From Limnephilus marmoratus (Eukaryota; Arthropoda; Insecta; Trichoptera; Limnephilidae), in the NCBI GenBank assembly GCA_917880885.1, contig OU862919.1, positions 12,666,001 to 12,730,000 on the forward strand: DNA of 64,000 bases, read 5' to 3'. Positions within the stretch are counted from its first letter, which is position 1; every line of letters begins with the position of its first letter. The notes beneath the pieces were generated by a model, which saw nothing but the letters and a program-made list of their open reading frames with translations, was not told where the DNA came from and searched no databases. Of the stretch, positions 1-11,538 are shown one piece after another. Both the position numbers and the translations under genes were made by a program.

Positions 1-109
1 TTAAACTATTAAATAAATATTAAAATAAACTTCTAAAGAGTTTTATAGACAAATTTGAACAGTATTTGATACTTATTTAGTAGACTGTGAAGTGAATCAG
101 TGTAGTAAA

Positions 110-1249
110 ATGTGTTCATCTACTCGAAAAAAATACGAAATTTTTCTACTTGGGGTTCGAGATATTGAGCCATTGATAAGGCTTAACCAACATCCTACTC
201 TTCGGCAAGTTTTACTTCGTTATCACTACATATTAAATGATTCCAAAAATGTGATAGATTCCGCGCATGTACTTATTCAAGAACTTATAAAAGTACGGAG
301 TAAATCTAGTATTCCAACCAGACAACAAAATCACTACATTGAAAAACTGATTAAGTTTTTTAAGAACTGGCTGCTATTAAATAAAAATAGAGGAAGAAAT
401 TCTGAAGCACGAAGAAAAGGAGAGTATTTGTTTAAAAAAGAACTAGACAAACTTTTTGATATTGCCCATGCAAGCGCTTTGAATTTGATAAAAAATTACG
501 GAAGACAAGAGCGTTTCTTATCGATCAAAGATGAGAACGTAAGATGATTATGACCTCAATTGACAAGAAACTAGAAAAGGTCAAAGAAAGTTCTCTAAAA
601 CGGAAACAAAGATCTGAAGAATTGAAAGAAATGGCTGCTGAAAGTAATGCTTCATCTTCGGTGGTGTCGAGACAAGAGTTAGAACTTGAGTGCAGCCTCA
701 GTAGCACTTCAAGTAATGCTAGCATATTAGAGGATAAGTCCAAAGATGAGTTTGTAGTGCGTTGAGTTGTCTACAAGTGACATATTTACACAATACGTTA
801 CCAGTGCACTTGATCATAACAAGATTTAAACTAATCAAGAGAGAAGAAAAACAAATTGTTCGATTTGTAAGTTATCATCTACACCAAAGTTTGAATCGAA
901 TCGAAAATCGTCTTTGGCAGCAGATGCACCAGTAAATAACTTATTACTTTGGAATAGCTTAAAATTGTACGAAGTCATTGATTCCGAAATCAGTATAGCA
1001 GCTAGGGGTGTCTTAGAGCGTTACTTATGGTATTTGTCAGATGAACTAGTCGCATTTACCTTATTTACTGAGAAGCTGTCTGACGCTGAGAAACAGGCCA
1101 TAGTTCAAAAAATAAATTTTGATGGCAGTAATCGTTCAGTACGAGGTGATTCTGCTAAGCTTGCCTTAGAGGTTACATTAGAAGCTTTTGCAACACAAAC
1201 AACGTTGAAAACGCTCTTAGTTCTTGATGTCAAGGACTCTTTCTTGTAA
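110..1249 (+). pseudogene. Broken copy of a multicopy arthropod protein family
   Basis: Three adjoining reading frames look like parts of one protein. The first (ATG at 110, stop at 545-547) is basic and ends near a block reading FDIAHASALNLI. The second (544-765) starts in a shifted frame at an overlapping ATGA and is Lys/Glu- then Ser-rich. The third (about 914-1249) contains RYLWYLSDELVAFTLF. From general knowledge, these blocks resemble the N-terminal and C-terminal parts of an uncharacterised family present in many copies in aphids, spiders and other arthropods. The long middle part expected between them is missing, and 766-913 carries stops. I infer an internally deleted, frameshifted copy, possibly of mobile origin. 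No function is assigned; the family match is from memory. Confidence 0.45.
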
Positions 1250-1820
1250 TTACCTCCTGAGACGGATTAACAATGTTGATTACCTTCAAGGCAAAAGATG
1301 AGTCAAAAATTTGCGTGTTAATGATACAGCGGAGAGAGGTGTTAAACTATTTGAAGATTACAACACGATACTCACTAGACACGATACTAACAAAAGCAAT
1401 TTTTACTTCACATCGTTGAACAAAACAGAAAAATCGTTTCTACTGAAACATTAAAAAAGGAGTTAACAAACATGGTTTTGAAAGATTGCGACTAATATTA
1501 TGTTAATTATTGCTTTGTTACCAAATATTGTTAAAATTTAAATACGTTTTATACTTATTTGACTAAAATACTTGTAATATTAATAAACCTTAAATTACGT
1601 GTTTTACTTAAAATCCAGAACTTTTGTCAGAAACTTCTAACTCGATGAGCACCCCCTTGTATATAATATAGGGGGTTGAAATTTTTTACACATAATAGGA
1701 ATGATAGGTGTAACAAATAAAATGGGTGGCTACATCTATATTTGAAAAAATAAAATTTACTATGTAGGCCTGGACCACCTTAATATACATATATATTATT
1801 TATTTATTTTTTGGTATATA
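1250..1820. other. AT-rich DNA, nothing recognised
   Basis: No coding frame, RNA gene or clear repeat boundary is visible. The first 250 bases may include the decayed 3' part of the preceding pseudogene. Confidence 0.5.
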
Positions 1821-2370
1821 CCACCTCACTAGGCTGAGCCTGTTCTGAGGTGGCAGGAATTTAATTTAATTTTGATATCTTAATCTTGGAAGATAAAAAA
1901 TATAATTTTAATTTAAATAGATAAATGGAATAAAAGAAAAAAATATAAAGAAATGAAAAAAAAAAGATATGAGATAAATAGATGAAAATAGTTAAGGAGA
2001 AAAGAGAAAAAATACAGGCGTTGAGTGTGTTGTTTGATCAAGTTATCCGCACGCAGTATGCAATACCCTTTTGTTTACTAGCCACGTATGAATTTTGAGT
2101 TGATTTATAATTTCTGACGCCAGGGCCGTCGTGTTTTCGCTTTATATTATTTATTTTATAGTTAATTTCGGTGATTCGTCATAATTTTTATTTTATTTTC
2201 TAGATCTTAAAAATTTCAATATTTTAATTTTCACAAAATTTTAAGTAGATGTACCTAAATACGGATTTCCGGCATGTTTATGATAGATTTATTAAATTAA
2301 TAATAATAAAATTGTGAGAAACAATTTACAAAAAATTCTGCCTCAATACAGGTTCACCTAGTGAGGCAGG
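1821..2370. repeat. Inverted-repeat element of about 550 bp
   Basis: A left arm at 1821-1862 (CCACCTCACTAGGCTGAGCC...) is matched in reverse by a right arm at 2333-2370 (...GGTTCACCTAGTGAGGCAGG), with several mismatches. The interior is very AT-rich and non-coding. It looks like a decayed foldback or TIR element; no target-site duplication was found. Confidence 0.4.
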
Positions 2371-2560
2371 CTATGCACAACTAAAAATATTGTATAATTT
2401 TGCTACTTCTGTGTAACCTATCTCACATTACTTTCTACTTGTTAATTTTATTGTACTGATGTAATCTATTTGTAATCTACATTGAACATGTACTTTTTTA
2501 GTTGTAATGTTGCCAATTTCATTGAATAAAGATATATTATTATTATGTTATAAATAATTA
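2371..2560 (+). repeat. Possible LINE-like 3' tail
   Basis: The stretch ends with AATAAAGATATATTATTATTAT, a polyadenylation-like signal followed by a short ATT microsatellite, as is common at the 3' end of non-LTR elements. No coding sequence remains, so the assignment is weak. Confidence 0.2.
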
Positions 2561-3130
2561 TATTCCCTTATTTTATTTATTTTCCTTCTTTTAAATCTGT
2601 TTTCTAATAGTTGTCGCATATGCGTCACAGATCACGCCACACATATATGTATTAAAACAAACATTGTTTTTTATAGAAAATGATCGCATTGTTTTAATTA
2701 AAATATAAATAAAACCACAAAGCAATTGCTCTATTCAAACATGTAGTTTGTAATTATTAGATATTGGTTATTAAATCCTGTATTCCAACAAACATACATT
2801 TGCATGATTCATGGTTCACCAAATTAATTAAACGTTCAAGCTTTAAAACAGCTTTTATCACCTCAAAAATGTATCATGCCTTTCACCCAAAATTAAGCAA
2901 ACATCATCAGGGGAGGACGGACGAGACAACTTAATTAATTTATTCTGACCCTTGGATATTTACAATACCTGGAAATGGAGATTTACCATACAATGTTTAC
3001 ACTTCGAGACCCCCTAACATTAACCTTCTGAATGCCGAGCTTTTTGGTTGATGCCTCTAAAGACGTCGCTGTTACATACATTTATAGCTGTCAATTGTTT
3101 AAAGGGTTCGATTGATTTTTTTATGTAAAC
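2561..3130. other. No feature recognised
   Basis: AT-rich DNA with no supported reading frame or repeat. Confidence 0.5.
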
Positions 3131-3139
3131 AGGCGGTGG

Positions 3140-3184
3140 CCGGTTACAGACACTTATTATTATAGAATTAGTGTCTGTGACCGG
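3140..3184. repeat. Short hairpin, 14-bp arms
   Basis: CCGGTTACAGACAC (3140-3153) and GTGTCTGTGACCGG (3171-3184) pair over 14 bases with one G-T wobble around a 17-base AT-rich loop. Function unknown; it may be the end of a small foldback element. Confidence 0.5.
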
Positions 3185-3189
3185 CACTA

Positions 3190-5136
3190 ATATTATTATG
3201 GAATACATTGTCAAACAACATGAGTTGAATTAAGGAGACTTACATGTTATCGTGGTTTTGCGGTGATGTATAGTACCAACTTGTAATTGAATTAGTTCAT
3301 AAGTGTACACTTTATATTTTAGCATTATTAAATCAATCGATTTAAAAACAAGCATAAAACTTATTTTACTAAATTGGTTGTAGTCCTTTCTTCATTAGTG
3401 ACAAAGAAACCCAAGATATTGACGTTGAAGAGGTATTTTCAGTTGTTTTACTTGAAAACGAACTTCAATCAAATAAGTGAATATTGATCATGAAAATTAA
3501 TTGGTTCGCAACCATTACACTGCTTTTCTGTACATTTAAAAAAGTAGTGGTTACAAAAACAATGTGATTTTTGATTGTCTGGGGTATTTTCCTCTGCGTC
3601 TTTATTGAGGTGATGAACCAAATGTGTTTGGCATACTTAAAAACTTTAAAGAACTCGTTAAAAATGTTTCTAGTAACGTTTTCGTTACCTATAGGATTAT
3701 GATCACTAATATCCGGAACTTGGCTAAATTTATACGGGCTTTAAAAATAAACTTATTTAAAAAAATCATACATTTCATGAATCTTAACTCCTCTTCAATA
3801 TATGTACTCTAATTAGCCATGTTTCTCAAGTTTCCGGTAATTTTTGGTTTCAGTTTCCTCCTTGCTGCTGTTATGTTTAATGGGCACTCAAAATGTTTCT
3901 TATTTCTAAAAGTAAACTTCCTCCTGTTCTATATTAAATTTTTGGTTTAATGATTCTTTTTTAATGGCACCGTTATTGTTTATCATTATCTATTGTCATG
4001 TGCCAAAACAGCACTGTTCTTGTTAATTTTGTTCTCTTGGCATTGCTTTGTGTATACTATATATTCTTTGTTTCATATTATTTTAACAACATTTTGTAAG
4101 GACTTGTAGGGAATACTATAGGATTACTTTTAAGTTTATTATAGTTAAGCGCAATTGAAGTGAAATAACACTAAACTGCACTATATAAAAATTATTATTA
4201 TTATAAATTAAACCAAGTACAGCGTGTTCAGACCATAATATAATGTGTTCCTGCTTTTCAATTGTTACTCCAACAACGATCGTTGTCGGCATTTCTATTC
4301 CAAGAACAACGATCAGTTGTTGCTCGGCTTGAGGAGGGTTAACCTACCCCGGAGTAATGAGCTCTGCGGGGAGTCTCTCTCTAGAAGGTAGGGCTGGTCT
4401 GCCACGTTTCTACCCCCATTATTGTGTAGATGTTATAAAAATGAGGGGTCACCCACGCACGTTTTACCAATAAATTACGGCATGTCACGTGATCAAGTTG
4501 TCACAGTCAGATGTTTCCGACGAACCGTAAAAATGTTTCTTTTCCCTGAAGTGTTGAGTTGTGTGATATCAATCGGTTTATTTAATGTTCTTTTTCAATT
4601 GGGTCGTTAATTTCATAACGTGTTTTTATTGTCATTTTTATTTAACAATTTACGATTAATATTAAAGCTTACTTTATTAACTGGGGTTAGTCATTCCTAA
4701 AACTCCATTAAAACAAAAGTATTAATGTCAATTTAATTATATTTGAATGGATCTTTAGATTATACCATTATAACGTATAATAAATCGTTTTTCGCAGGTT
4801 GTGAATTTAATAGGCGACAGGAAAGAAAAGGAATTAAATTGTGTGGAAATGAATCATTATGGTCGTGTGAATAGAATAAACCTTTTTGTTTTAGTCTCGA
4901 AAGTGGCATATGAGAGAAAAATCGCAGATAATGCATTGAACATGAAGGATACGAGGTTTGTTAAAAAAGAAACGGGAATTTTCGTTTTTTGAAAAAAATA
5001 TTTATTTGTCTACAAATAAATGTTGTCGCCTTCAAAGTAGTCCCCATTATAAAAATCGCAGATAGTGATGCAATAACTGTGAAGAATACGAGTATGTTCG
5101 TGATTGAAAATGTTTAAAGACAATCCGATTTCATAC
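3190..5136. other. Unassigned DNA with one LINE-like tail
   Basis: No gene is supported. Around 4153-4204 is a motif (GAAGTGAAATAACACTAAAC, then a TATA-like stretch and an ATT run) that recurs near 36357-36405 and is probably a shared retroelement 3' tail. A GC-richer patch at 4240-4420 and a loose duplication around AAAATCGCAGATA (about 4917 and 5053) have no identified function. Confidence 0.4.
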
Positions 5137-5144
5137 GTCTTGAC

Positions 5145-5788
5145 TAAGGATGCAACGATATATCAGAAAACCGATAAATATCGATATATCGACCCCCAAG
5201 AATATCAATATCTATCGATATCGACTATACGCCGATACCGATATATCAATATCGAAAAACTCAATATATCGTATTAATCGAAATATCGAAAAACCCTCAA
5301 ATTAAAATACCCACAAAATCGGGTAAAATGCTATTCTCTTGTAAATACTCTAAAAGTAAACATTCTTGAAATGTGGCCAGAGATGCAAGGTATATATCCC
5401 AATCTTCTTAGAGTGGCAATGAGTCATCTACCAATTGTGGCGACAAGTGTTCCTTCTGAACGTCTTTTTTCAAAGGCTGGAGCCAGCCATAACTCAAAGC
5501 AGAAACCGGCTACAAGGAAGCAGACTGTCAAAGTTACTATTTTTAAGTTCGATAGCTGCTGGTTCAAAATACGGGAATCATTTTTTTTAAATGAATTTAT
5601 GAAAAAAAAACACATTTTATAAACCTACCTAAAAATTATATACGTACATAGTCGATAAACGTTTGTTATGTCTAAAACTACATTGGATTTCTATAAGCTT
5701 TTAAAAAAAGAAGAAATATTGATATATCGGCCTACTAGTTCGATATATGTATTTCGATATCGATATTTTTAATAACCTTGCATCCCTA
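5145..5788 (+). mobile_element. Non-autonomous hAT element with transposase remnant
   Basis: The element is bounded by a perfect 8-bp target duplication GTCTTGAC (5137-5144 and 5789-5796). Its ends are imperfect inverted repeats (TAAGGATGCAACG and the reverse of CCTTGCATCCCTA). Inside, a frame at about 5371-5622 reads YPNLLRVAMSHLPIVATSVP followed by SERLFSKAG, the hAT C-terminal dimerisation signature, and then degenerates. Both subterminal regions hold many ATCGATAT-type palindromes, plausibly transposase-binding sites. The 8-bp duplication, TIRs and protein signature all agree on hAT. The 644-bp element is far too short for a full transposase. Confidence 0.88.
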
Positions 5789-5792
5789 GTCT

Positions 5793-5840
5793 TGACCGAA
5801 GGAAACATGTTGGAAGGCTCGGCCATCCTACCGCCCTTCA
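5793..5840. repeat. Short interspersed repeat fragment
   Basis: The sequence around GAAGGAAACATGTTGGAAGG recurs at about 40345-40398 with few changes. The hAT element at 5145 landed at its edge. Family unknown. Confidence 0.45.
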
Positions 5841-6083
5841 TCCACCCCTATTTTCCGATCTCATTTGACGCGTTTCCTTATTTTATTCTCGATTTTAATC
5901 CTCAGCAAGGATGAATAAAATCGTATCTCTGCAGGCCCTTTTAGAGAGAGATATGGGAGAAAAAACTTGCAGAACATTGGAACATTGATATTGTAAGGAC
6001 ATGGTCCGGAAGGGAAAGTGTGTATTTTCGTCGTCAAAACCAGGGTTTTAGTAATTTTACGGTGTATAAATAAGGAAATGACG

Positions 6084-6470
6084 GCCACCGTGGTCGAGGG
6101 GTTAAGCTCTCGACTAGCAATCCGAAGCTCGCGGGTTTGAATCCCGGCGTGCTCAAGTAAATTTTAGTCAATTGATTTGTGTTATTTCACAATTTATTTA
6201 ATTAAAATAATGTAATAGTATACTTGCTGCACGTTCCACAGTAGAAGATACTTTCAATATCGCCCTGGTATAATTTGGCTTGGCCCCATTCAGAATTGAA
6301 ACGTTGCTTGAAATGGCTTTAACCGTGTTTAATGACCAAATCTGAATTGCCCCACCTCCCTCTTCCCCATCTCCTTCCCGTCACCACTGCTTTCAGCCTC
6401 ATAAGATACTCCAATCGGAGATGCCATAGTCTCACTGGCTCAAGACGGTAGCAGTAGGGACCTTTGTGCG
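6084..6470 (+). repeat. tRNA-derived SINE, copy 1
   Basis: The head resembles a tRNA gene with a box A-like TGGTCGAGGGGT and a box B-like GGGTTTGAATCCC (6133-6145), i.e. an internal Pol III promoter. The body (AATTGAAACGTTGCTTGAAA, then a CCTCTTCCCC-rich stretch) and tail (AGTCTCACTGGCTC) are shared with copies at 13279-13660 (+) and 23309-23678 (-). Length is about 385 bp. The tRNA-like head plus unrelated body at three loci defines a SINE, not a tRNA gene. Confidence 0.8.
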
Positions 6471-6577
6471 GTATTTACATTTAAAAAATTAACTTATTGT
6501 AATTATTGCATTAACTCTACTAATATTTAAAATAAAATAAATTAATAATTATTATGCTTCGTGAGTTAATCACAGTA

Positions 6578-6815
6578 GGGGTCGTCCATTAATCACGTGA
6601 TGTTTTTTAGCAACTTTTTAACCCCCCCCCCCCCCTCCTGGTGATATGTGGTGAGGTTTTAGACTAACCTTCCCCCCCAACCCAAAATTACGTGTATTTT
6701 TTTTAGTAGCAAGTATTTTGAAATTTTCAGAATATTATCACGAAAAATAAATACACGTGATATCTCATTATACCCCCCCCCCCTTTCGAGCCACACGTGA
6801 TTAATGGACGACCCC
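6578..6815. mobile_element. MITE, GGGGTCGTCC family
   Basis: Perfect inverted ends: GGGGTCGTCCATTAATCACG at the left and its reverse complement at the right. The flanking 3 bp GTA occurs on both sides (6575-6577 and 6816-6818). Inside are long C homopolymer runs (about 6622-6637 and 6773-6783). There is no coding capacity. The 3-bp duplication suits PIF/Harbinger-type MITEs, but the superfamily is an inference. Confidence 0.8.
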
Positions 6816-6819
6816 GTAG

Positions 6820-7300
6820 ATAATCAAGTTGTTAATTAAATAAACATAAATATTAAATATTAACGTTTCACGTAATATGTATATGCTAATATCAGATGAT
6901 ATTATTTATTTCGATGGTTCGTCATCAAATTACGATTGTGACACCGATGGTATTCTGTTATGAAAATCTTTGTTTGTGGACTACAGAACACACAGCTTGT
7001 ACAAATTATACAATGTTTTATGTGTAATATTAATTGATTGTGATTTTTTTAGGTCAAGTGAGGGGCAATAAAGTTACCCGTCTTAAATGGGTCAAATTAC
7101 GTCGCACTCGCTTCTGATTCGTGTCTCTTCGAGACGCGGGTGTCAATGTCTAGTCTAGATCATATTGTGCGTAATAATTACACTAATATTTGAGAGTTGA
7201 CCTACGTGATTCTTCTCACTCGTTTGAATGGGTCCTCGGCTACAGACACAAGTTAAGTCACATTGGAAGTTCTTTGAAAGTTCTTATTTGTAGGCCTCCT
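6820..7300. other. No feature recognised
   Basis: AT-rich, non-coding; nothing specific seen. Confidence 0.5.
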
Positions 7301-7400
7301 TAGATTTTTTGACGAACTTCACTTACTTTAACCAGTTATTCCGGACCTTCTTCTTTGGAGTAAAATTAGTAAATGAAATTTTGGTCTCCAATGACTATTT
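7300..7400. repeat. Half copy of the CAGGGTGTT MITE
   Basis: ACTTACTTTAACCAG...GAAATTTTGGTCTCC matches the left arm of the complete MITE at 50274-50649, with mismatches. Only one arm is present. Confidence 0.5.
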
Positions 7401-7557
7401 TTTATTAATGAAATAATTAAAAACACTAGAACAATGTTGAGGACAAGGGACAGTCCTGAAGATGAAGAGAACATCGTTCTCGAAACATGCTGATTTTTTA
7501 AATAAAGATTATCGTGGTAAAAACAAAGTGTTTTTAATTATTTCATTAATAAAATGG
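7395..7557 (+). repeat. Penelope-like terminal relic with short inverted repeats
   Basis: CTGAAGA (7456-7462), a perfect 6-bp stem GAGAAC/GTTCTC with loop ATC (7467-7481) and GAAAC follow one another, then an AATAAAG stretch. This arrangement is typical of the ends of Penelope-like elements and resembles a hammerhead core, with four extra bases between CTGAAGA and the stem. The unit is flanked by inverted copies of ATTAATGAAATAATTAAAAA (near 7398 and 7533). No coding part remains. Confidence 0.45.
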
Positions 7558-7656
7558 TGCCACAAAGTGCATTGCAAAATTTGAAGAACTATTTTTTATG
7601 TCTTTTTTTTCAACTTTTTTCCTAAATCAAATTTATATATCCTCCTTATCCTTCCT

Positions 7657-7905
7657 TACATAGTATAAAATGAAGTCGCTCAAAATGTATGTGCGCGTTA
7701 ATCTTTTAAACTACGCAACGGATTTTCATACGGTTTTCACCAATAGATAGAGTGATTGAAGAGGAATGTTTATATGTATGATACGTGTAAATTATATTAC
7801 AGAAAAGCCGAGAAATTCAAAGAAAACATATTTTTGTGCGATTTAAAACGGCTGGCGGGCCGTACTATAGTCACTTTTGAAATTCGTTCTACGGAAGAAA
7901 TCTAT
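7657..7905 (+). repeat. Interspersed repeat, Helitron-5'-like, copy 1
   Basis: About 250 bp nearly identical to 11005-11255 in the same orientation. It contains ATAAAATGAAGTCGCTCAAA and TACGGTTTTCACCAATAGAT; the latter also occurs in the Helitron at 8884-9254, so this is probably the 5' part of a Helitron family. Confidence 0.6.
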
Positions 7906-7926
7906 ATCTATCTATCTATCTATCTA

Positions 7927-8466
7927 TCTATATAAATAAAAATGAATCGCCGAAATGTATGTACGCACATATCTTTCGAACGATTGCACCAAATTGGATA
8001 ATTCTTTTTTTGTGTGTTCGTTATTGTCAGGACAAGGTTTGTATAAAACTTCTGATGAGCTCTGGCATTATGAAATTTGTAACATTGGTGACATTGGTGG
8101 TATTGGTGACATTGGTAACGCTATTGGTGACATTGGTGGTTTGAAAACTGAATGTATGGAAAGCGGGACGGGGGAAGGGGGGAGGGGAACTCGGGTAGGG
8201 GGTTCGCGGGAGGGGGGGAGGGGAATCAGGGAGGAGGAAGGGGAACCTGGGAGGGGAACTCGGGAGGGGGGTTCGCGGGACGGGGGAAGGAGGGAGTGGA
8301 GTGGGGAGAGGGAAGGTGGAGGAGACGGGGTGGGAACACGAGAGGAGAAGGGGACGCAGGAGAAGAAGGGGAGGCGGAAGGGGAACGGGACGAATGGGAA
8401 AGGACACGCAGGGAGCAACAATTTCTTTGTTATATGGCATAGCAACGCATGCCGGGTACCAGCTAG
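7927..8466 (+). mobile_element. Non-autonomous Helitron A
   Basis: The 5' end is TCTATATAAATAAAAATGAA, preceded by A within a TATC microsatellite. The 3' end is ...GGGTACCAGCTAG followed by T (8467), with a short hairpin GGCAT/ATGCC just upstream. TC...CTAG ends, insertion between A and T, and absence of TIRs are Helitron hallmarks. The interior has a GGTGACATTGGT minisatellite (about 8085-8145) and a purine-rich GGGGA/GGGGG block (about 8160-8390). No Rep/helicase is encoded; the long frames across the G-rich block are low-complexity artefacts. Confidence 0.85.
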
Positions 8467-8883
8467 TAAATTATAAATTTTAAAAAAATGGTCCCTCAGC
8501 TGAGTAACCGCGTTATCCCTCACCCGAGCTTAACTCTCGAGCAAAATAATGTTTGCCTCAGGATCATTCCTTTCAAAAGAAGAAATCTATCTTTTGCATG
8601 TTAGTAAACTTGAAAAATTAAGACATTTATCAACTTCTGTCAAGCATTTGAACAAACTAAATACGCATCGGTATAATACTTGGTCGAAGTAAATACACGT
8701 GTCGATTATTTTATAGAACAATTTTTGTACGTACTTTATCGCTTATCGGATAGGATAAGTAGTTGAAATTTTGAAAATTAAAAGGTCGTTGACCTTAACT
8801 TGAATAATATTACGCATTACGCAGGAATACTTTACATTACCCATGCACGTACAACCGAAATTAGTATGTTTAATTATTAGAAA
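8467..8883. other. No feature recognised
   Basis: Non-coding spacer between two Helitrons. Confidence 0.5.
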
Positions 8884-9254
8884 CTAGCTGAAGTCCCCGG
8901 CGATGGCCGGGCTTTACAGAGTTTTCGAAATCAAATGTAGACAGTGACCTTCCTCTTGTTTTGAAGGTCACATGTGCAAAATTTCATTAACCGTGACATA
9001 AAACTGTAGATTTGCATACAAATCAAAGCCACACCGCCCGCTTGCCAGCCCGCTCGTCCACCACATACATATTATATATTTCAACCAATTTTCACAAAAC
9101 CTTGACAAATTATATACCTAAACCTTCCTTAATCACTCCTGAATAACTCTATCTATTGGTGAAAACCGCATGAAAAACCATTCAGTAGTTTTAGAGTTTA
9201 TCGCGAACAGACAGACAGACGCGGCAGAGGACTTTAATTTATAATATGTACAGA
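8884..9254 (-). mobile_element. Non-autonomous Helitron, reverse orientation
   Basis: Read on the minus strand it begins TCTGTACATATTATAAATTA and ends with the hairpin CCCGGCCATCGCCGGGG followed by ACTTCAGCTAG and T. This is a textbook Helitron 3' end. The 5' region shares TTTTCACCAATAGATAGAG with the repeats at 7657 and 11005. No protein-coding capacity. Confidence 0.82.
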
Positions 9255-11004
9255 TGGAGACGAAGCATCGTGGTTGTAATAAATGTATTAATACACTTCC
9301 TTGCACAAAACACGTTTGACTGTCCATTGGACAAATGGTCAGTTAAATTGGCGCGATTCCCCCCAATTGGCGAGAGTAGGTTCTGATTTGAAAATCCAAT
9401 AATATTTGTTAAATTCCCTTGTGCAAATCTATGATACTGTAACTACAAAATAATATGAAAAGTGTGAACTCATATTTATTATATTTCTGCATTATGTAAA
9501 ATTTCGACTTCGTGAAAAATTTTGTGAATTTTGAAAATACGGAAAAATAAAGTTGCTGAAAAAAGACAAACCATTGCTGTAAAATACTAAAAAGTTAACA
9601 AATCAAAAATACTAACCCTTTTGCAGAAATAACATCCTCTTTTCCCTAAAATTCCCACGAATTTCGCCGAAAAAACTGAAATTTTCTAGTCCCTCTTATT
9701 AGTTATTTACTCATCTCATCACGGCACCTTCTTTTTTCATCCACAAATACAATACAATAAATAATTATTGTTGATTATCGCCATGGTATCTACTGCTTCC
9801 TCTATGTTTCATTTCCCAATCTGGTCACATCATCCCGCCTGCCAAATGATCCGGAAACAGAATTAATTGGAAACTCAACTCTAACAATAATGGCTTCATC
9901 TGTCTACTTGTCCCTACAATGCGGCATTGTTTCCCTTTCGATTTTATGGTGTGTTTATGTTTGTCTATTTGTTCTATTGAATTACGTACGGTGCTTTTAG
10001 TGATGTGCAAACTACTGGCTATTTATTTATTGATCTAGATTGGTCCTACGGTTCCCACTCCTAAAAGTAAATCCACTTTCTTGATTGCTATCTGTGATTT
10101 GTTTTCCGGAAGTAGTACCTAATTTTATAGTCTATTTGTACCTTAATGGATATCCGGTAGATTTCGTGGTGAAGTACTTCTAGCACTTCTGCATTCTCCT
10201 TTGCATTTGAACGATATTTAGTTCCATATGCCCATTTGTGTTTTACTATATATTTGGAATGTGCGTATGGTTTGTCTTTTGGGAGTCTACCACAAGTGAC
10301 GGTGTTTCTTCCATCACTATCTGCACCTAGTACCTACATTCCATGAATGAAAGTTCCACTGTCTACAATAACTTATATATTTCTCTTACATGATGAGCAT
10401 TCATGAGAAATGTAGAAAGGTTACAACGGAGTTGTCAACGGTGTGCCTTTATGACAGCCTAATTTGTGAAAACTTTGTGCCGTGTTTTACGTGACCAGTC
10501 CCCGATTTCTTTTTATACTTATGCCTTTTTGCACTTCAGCATTTTTGCACTTTTGCCTGATTGTCTCTCTTCGTTTTCGTCATGATATATGTTTGAATGG
10601 AAATATCTCAATAAGACGATAAATAATCGATGCAGATTACTGGTACAAACTTAGATTGAACCCAATCATTGATTTGACCTCTCGTATCGCTGACGCGACT
10701 TTTCAAAATACCCCCAGTTGACCTCTGAGTCTCTTTCGCGTCTACTTTTCACCTACATACGTAACAGGAAAGTTTGTTCTGGTGATAAGATAAGAATAGA
10801 TACATTCGATCACAACCCGTGGATACTTTCATATCGCCATCAGAGCCGGATTTAGTCCTTAAATACATTAGTAAATTTGTAAATAATCAGTAAATTGTTT
10901 TCTCTGCACGATTTCAAAACTTAATTCGATTTTTTTTATAATTTGGTATTAATGTAACACGCTTAGATAATTTAATTAATCATCATCATCATCATCATTA
11001 TCAT
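9255..11004. other. Unassigned DNA
   Basis: No gene or repeat boundary could be supported. Short open frames show no recognisable motifs. A small ATC microsatellite lies at about 10979-11000, beside the next repeat. Confidence 0.45.
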
Positions 11005-11255
11005 TACATAGTATAAAATGAAGTCACTCAAAATGTATGTGCGCGTTAATCTTTTAAACTACGCTACGGATTTTCATACGGTTTTCACCAATAGATAGAG
11101 TGATTGAAGAGAAATGTTTATATGTATAATACATGTAAATTATATTAAAGAAAAGCCGAGAAATTTAAAGAAAACATATTTTTGTGTGATTTAATACGGC
11201 TGGCGGGCCGTACTATAGTCACTTTTGAAATTCGTTCTACGGAAGAAATTGGAAA
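11005..11255 (+). repeat. Interspersed repeat, Helitron-5'-like, copy 2
   Basis: Nearly identical to 7657-7905. A further short piece of the same family (TATATGTATAATACATG...AGAAAAGCCG) lies at about 11350-11395. Confidence 0.6.
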
Positions 11256-11538
11256 ATAGATGTCCTTAGAGTAAGTAGGTATTTGATTTTCCCTTTTCAA
11301 ATATCCAGTGTTGCATTGCAAGCATTGTATAATTAGTGGCGAGTTAATTAGTTTATATGTATAATACATGCTTATTATAGTAGAGAAAAGCCGATAAATT
11401 CAAGCGGATTTTATAAAGATTAGGTAATGGCGTTGTGTTTCATTAGCCACAGCAACATATATAATTTAAAATTTGAGTGATGATTATAAGGATGTTGTTG
11501 ACATATGGAGATATACGATTTCCGGCGAATGTAAGTAA

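Noticed and set aside
6084..6150. tRNA gene
   Set aside because: tRNA-like boxes are present, but the sequence continues into a body shared with two other loci, which is a SINE.
8152..8523. Long overlapping frames rich in Gly/Arg or Pro in both strands
   Set aside because: They lie in the G-rich minisatellite of Helitron A; low-complexity sequence stays open by chance.
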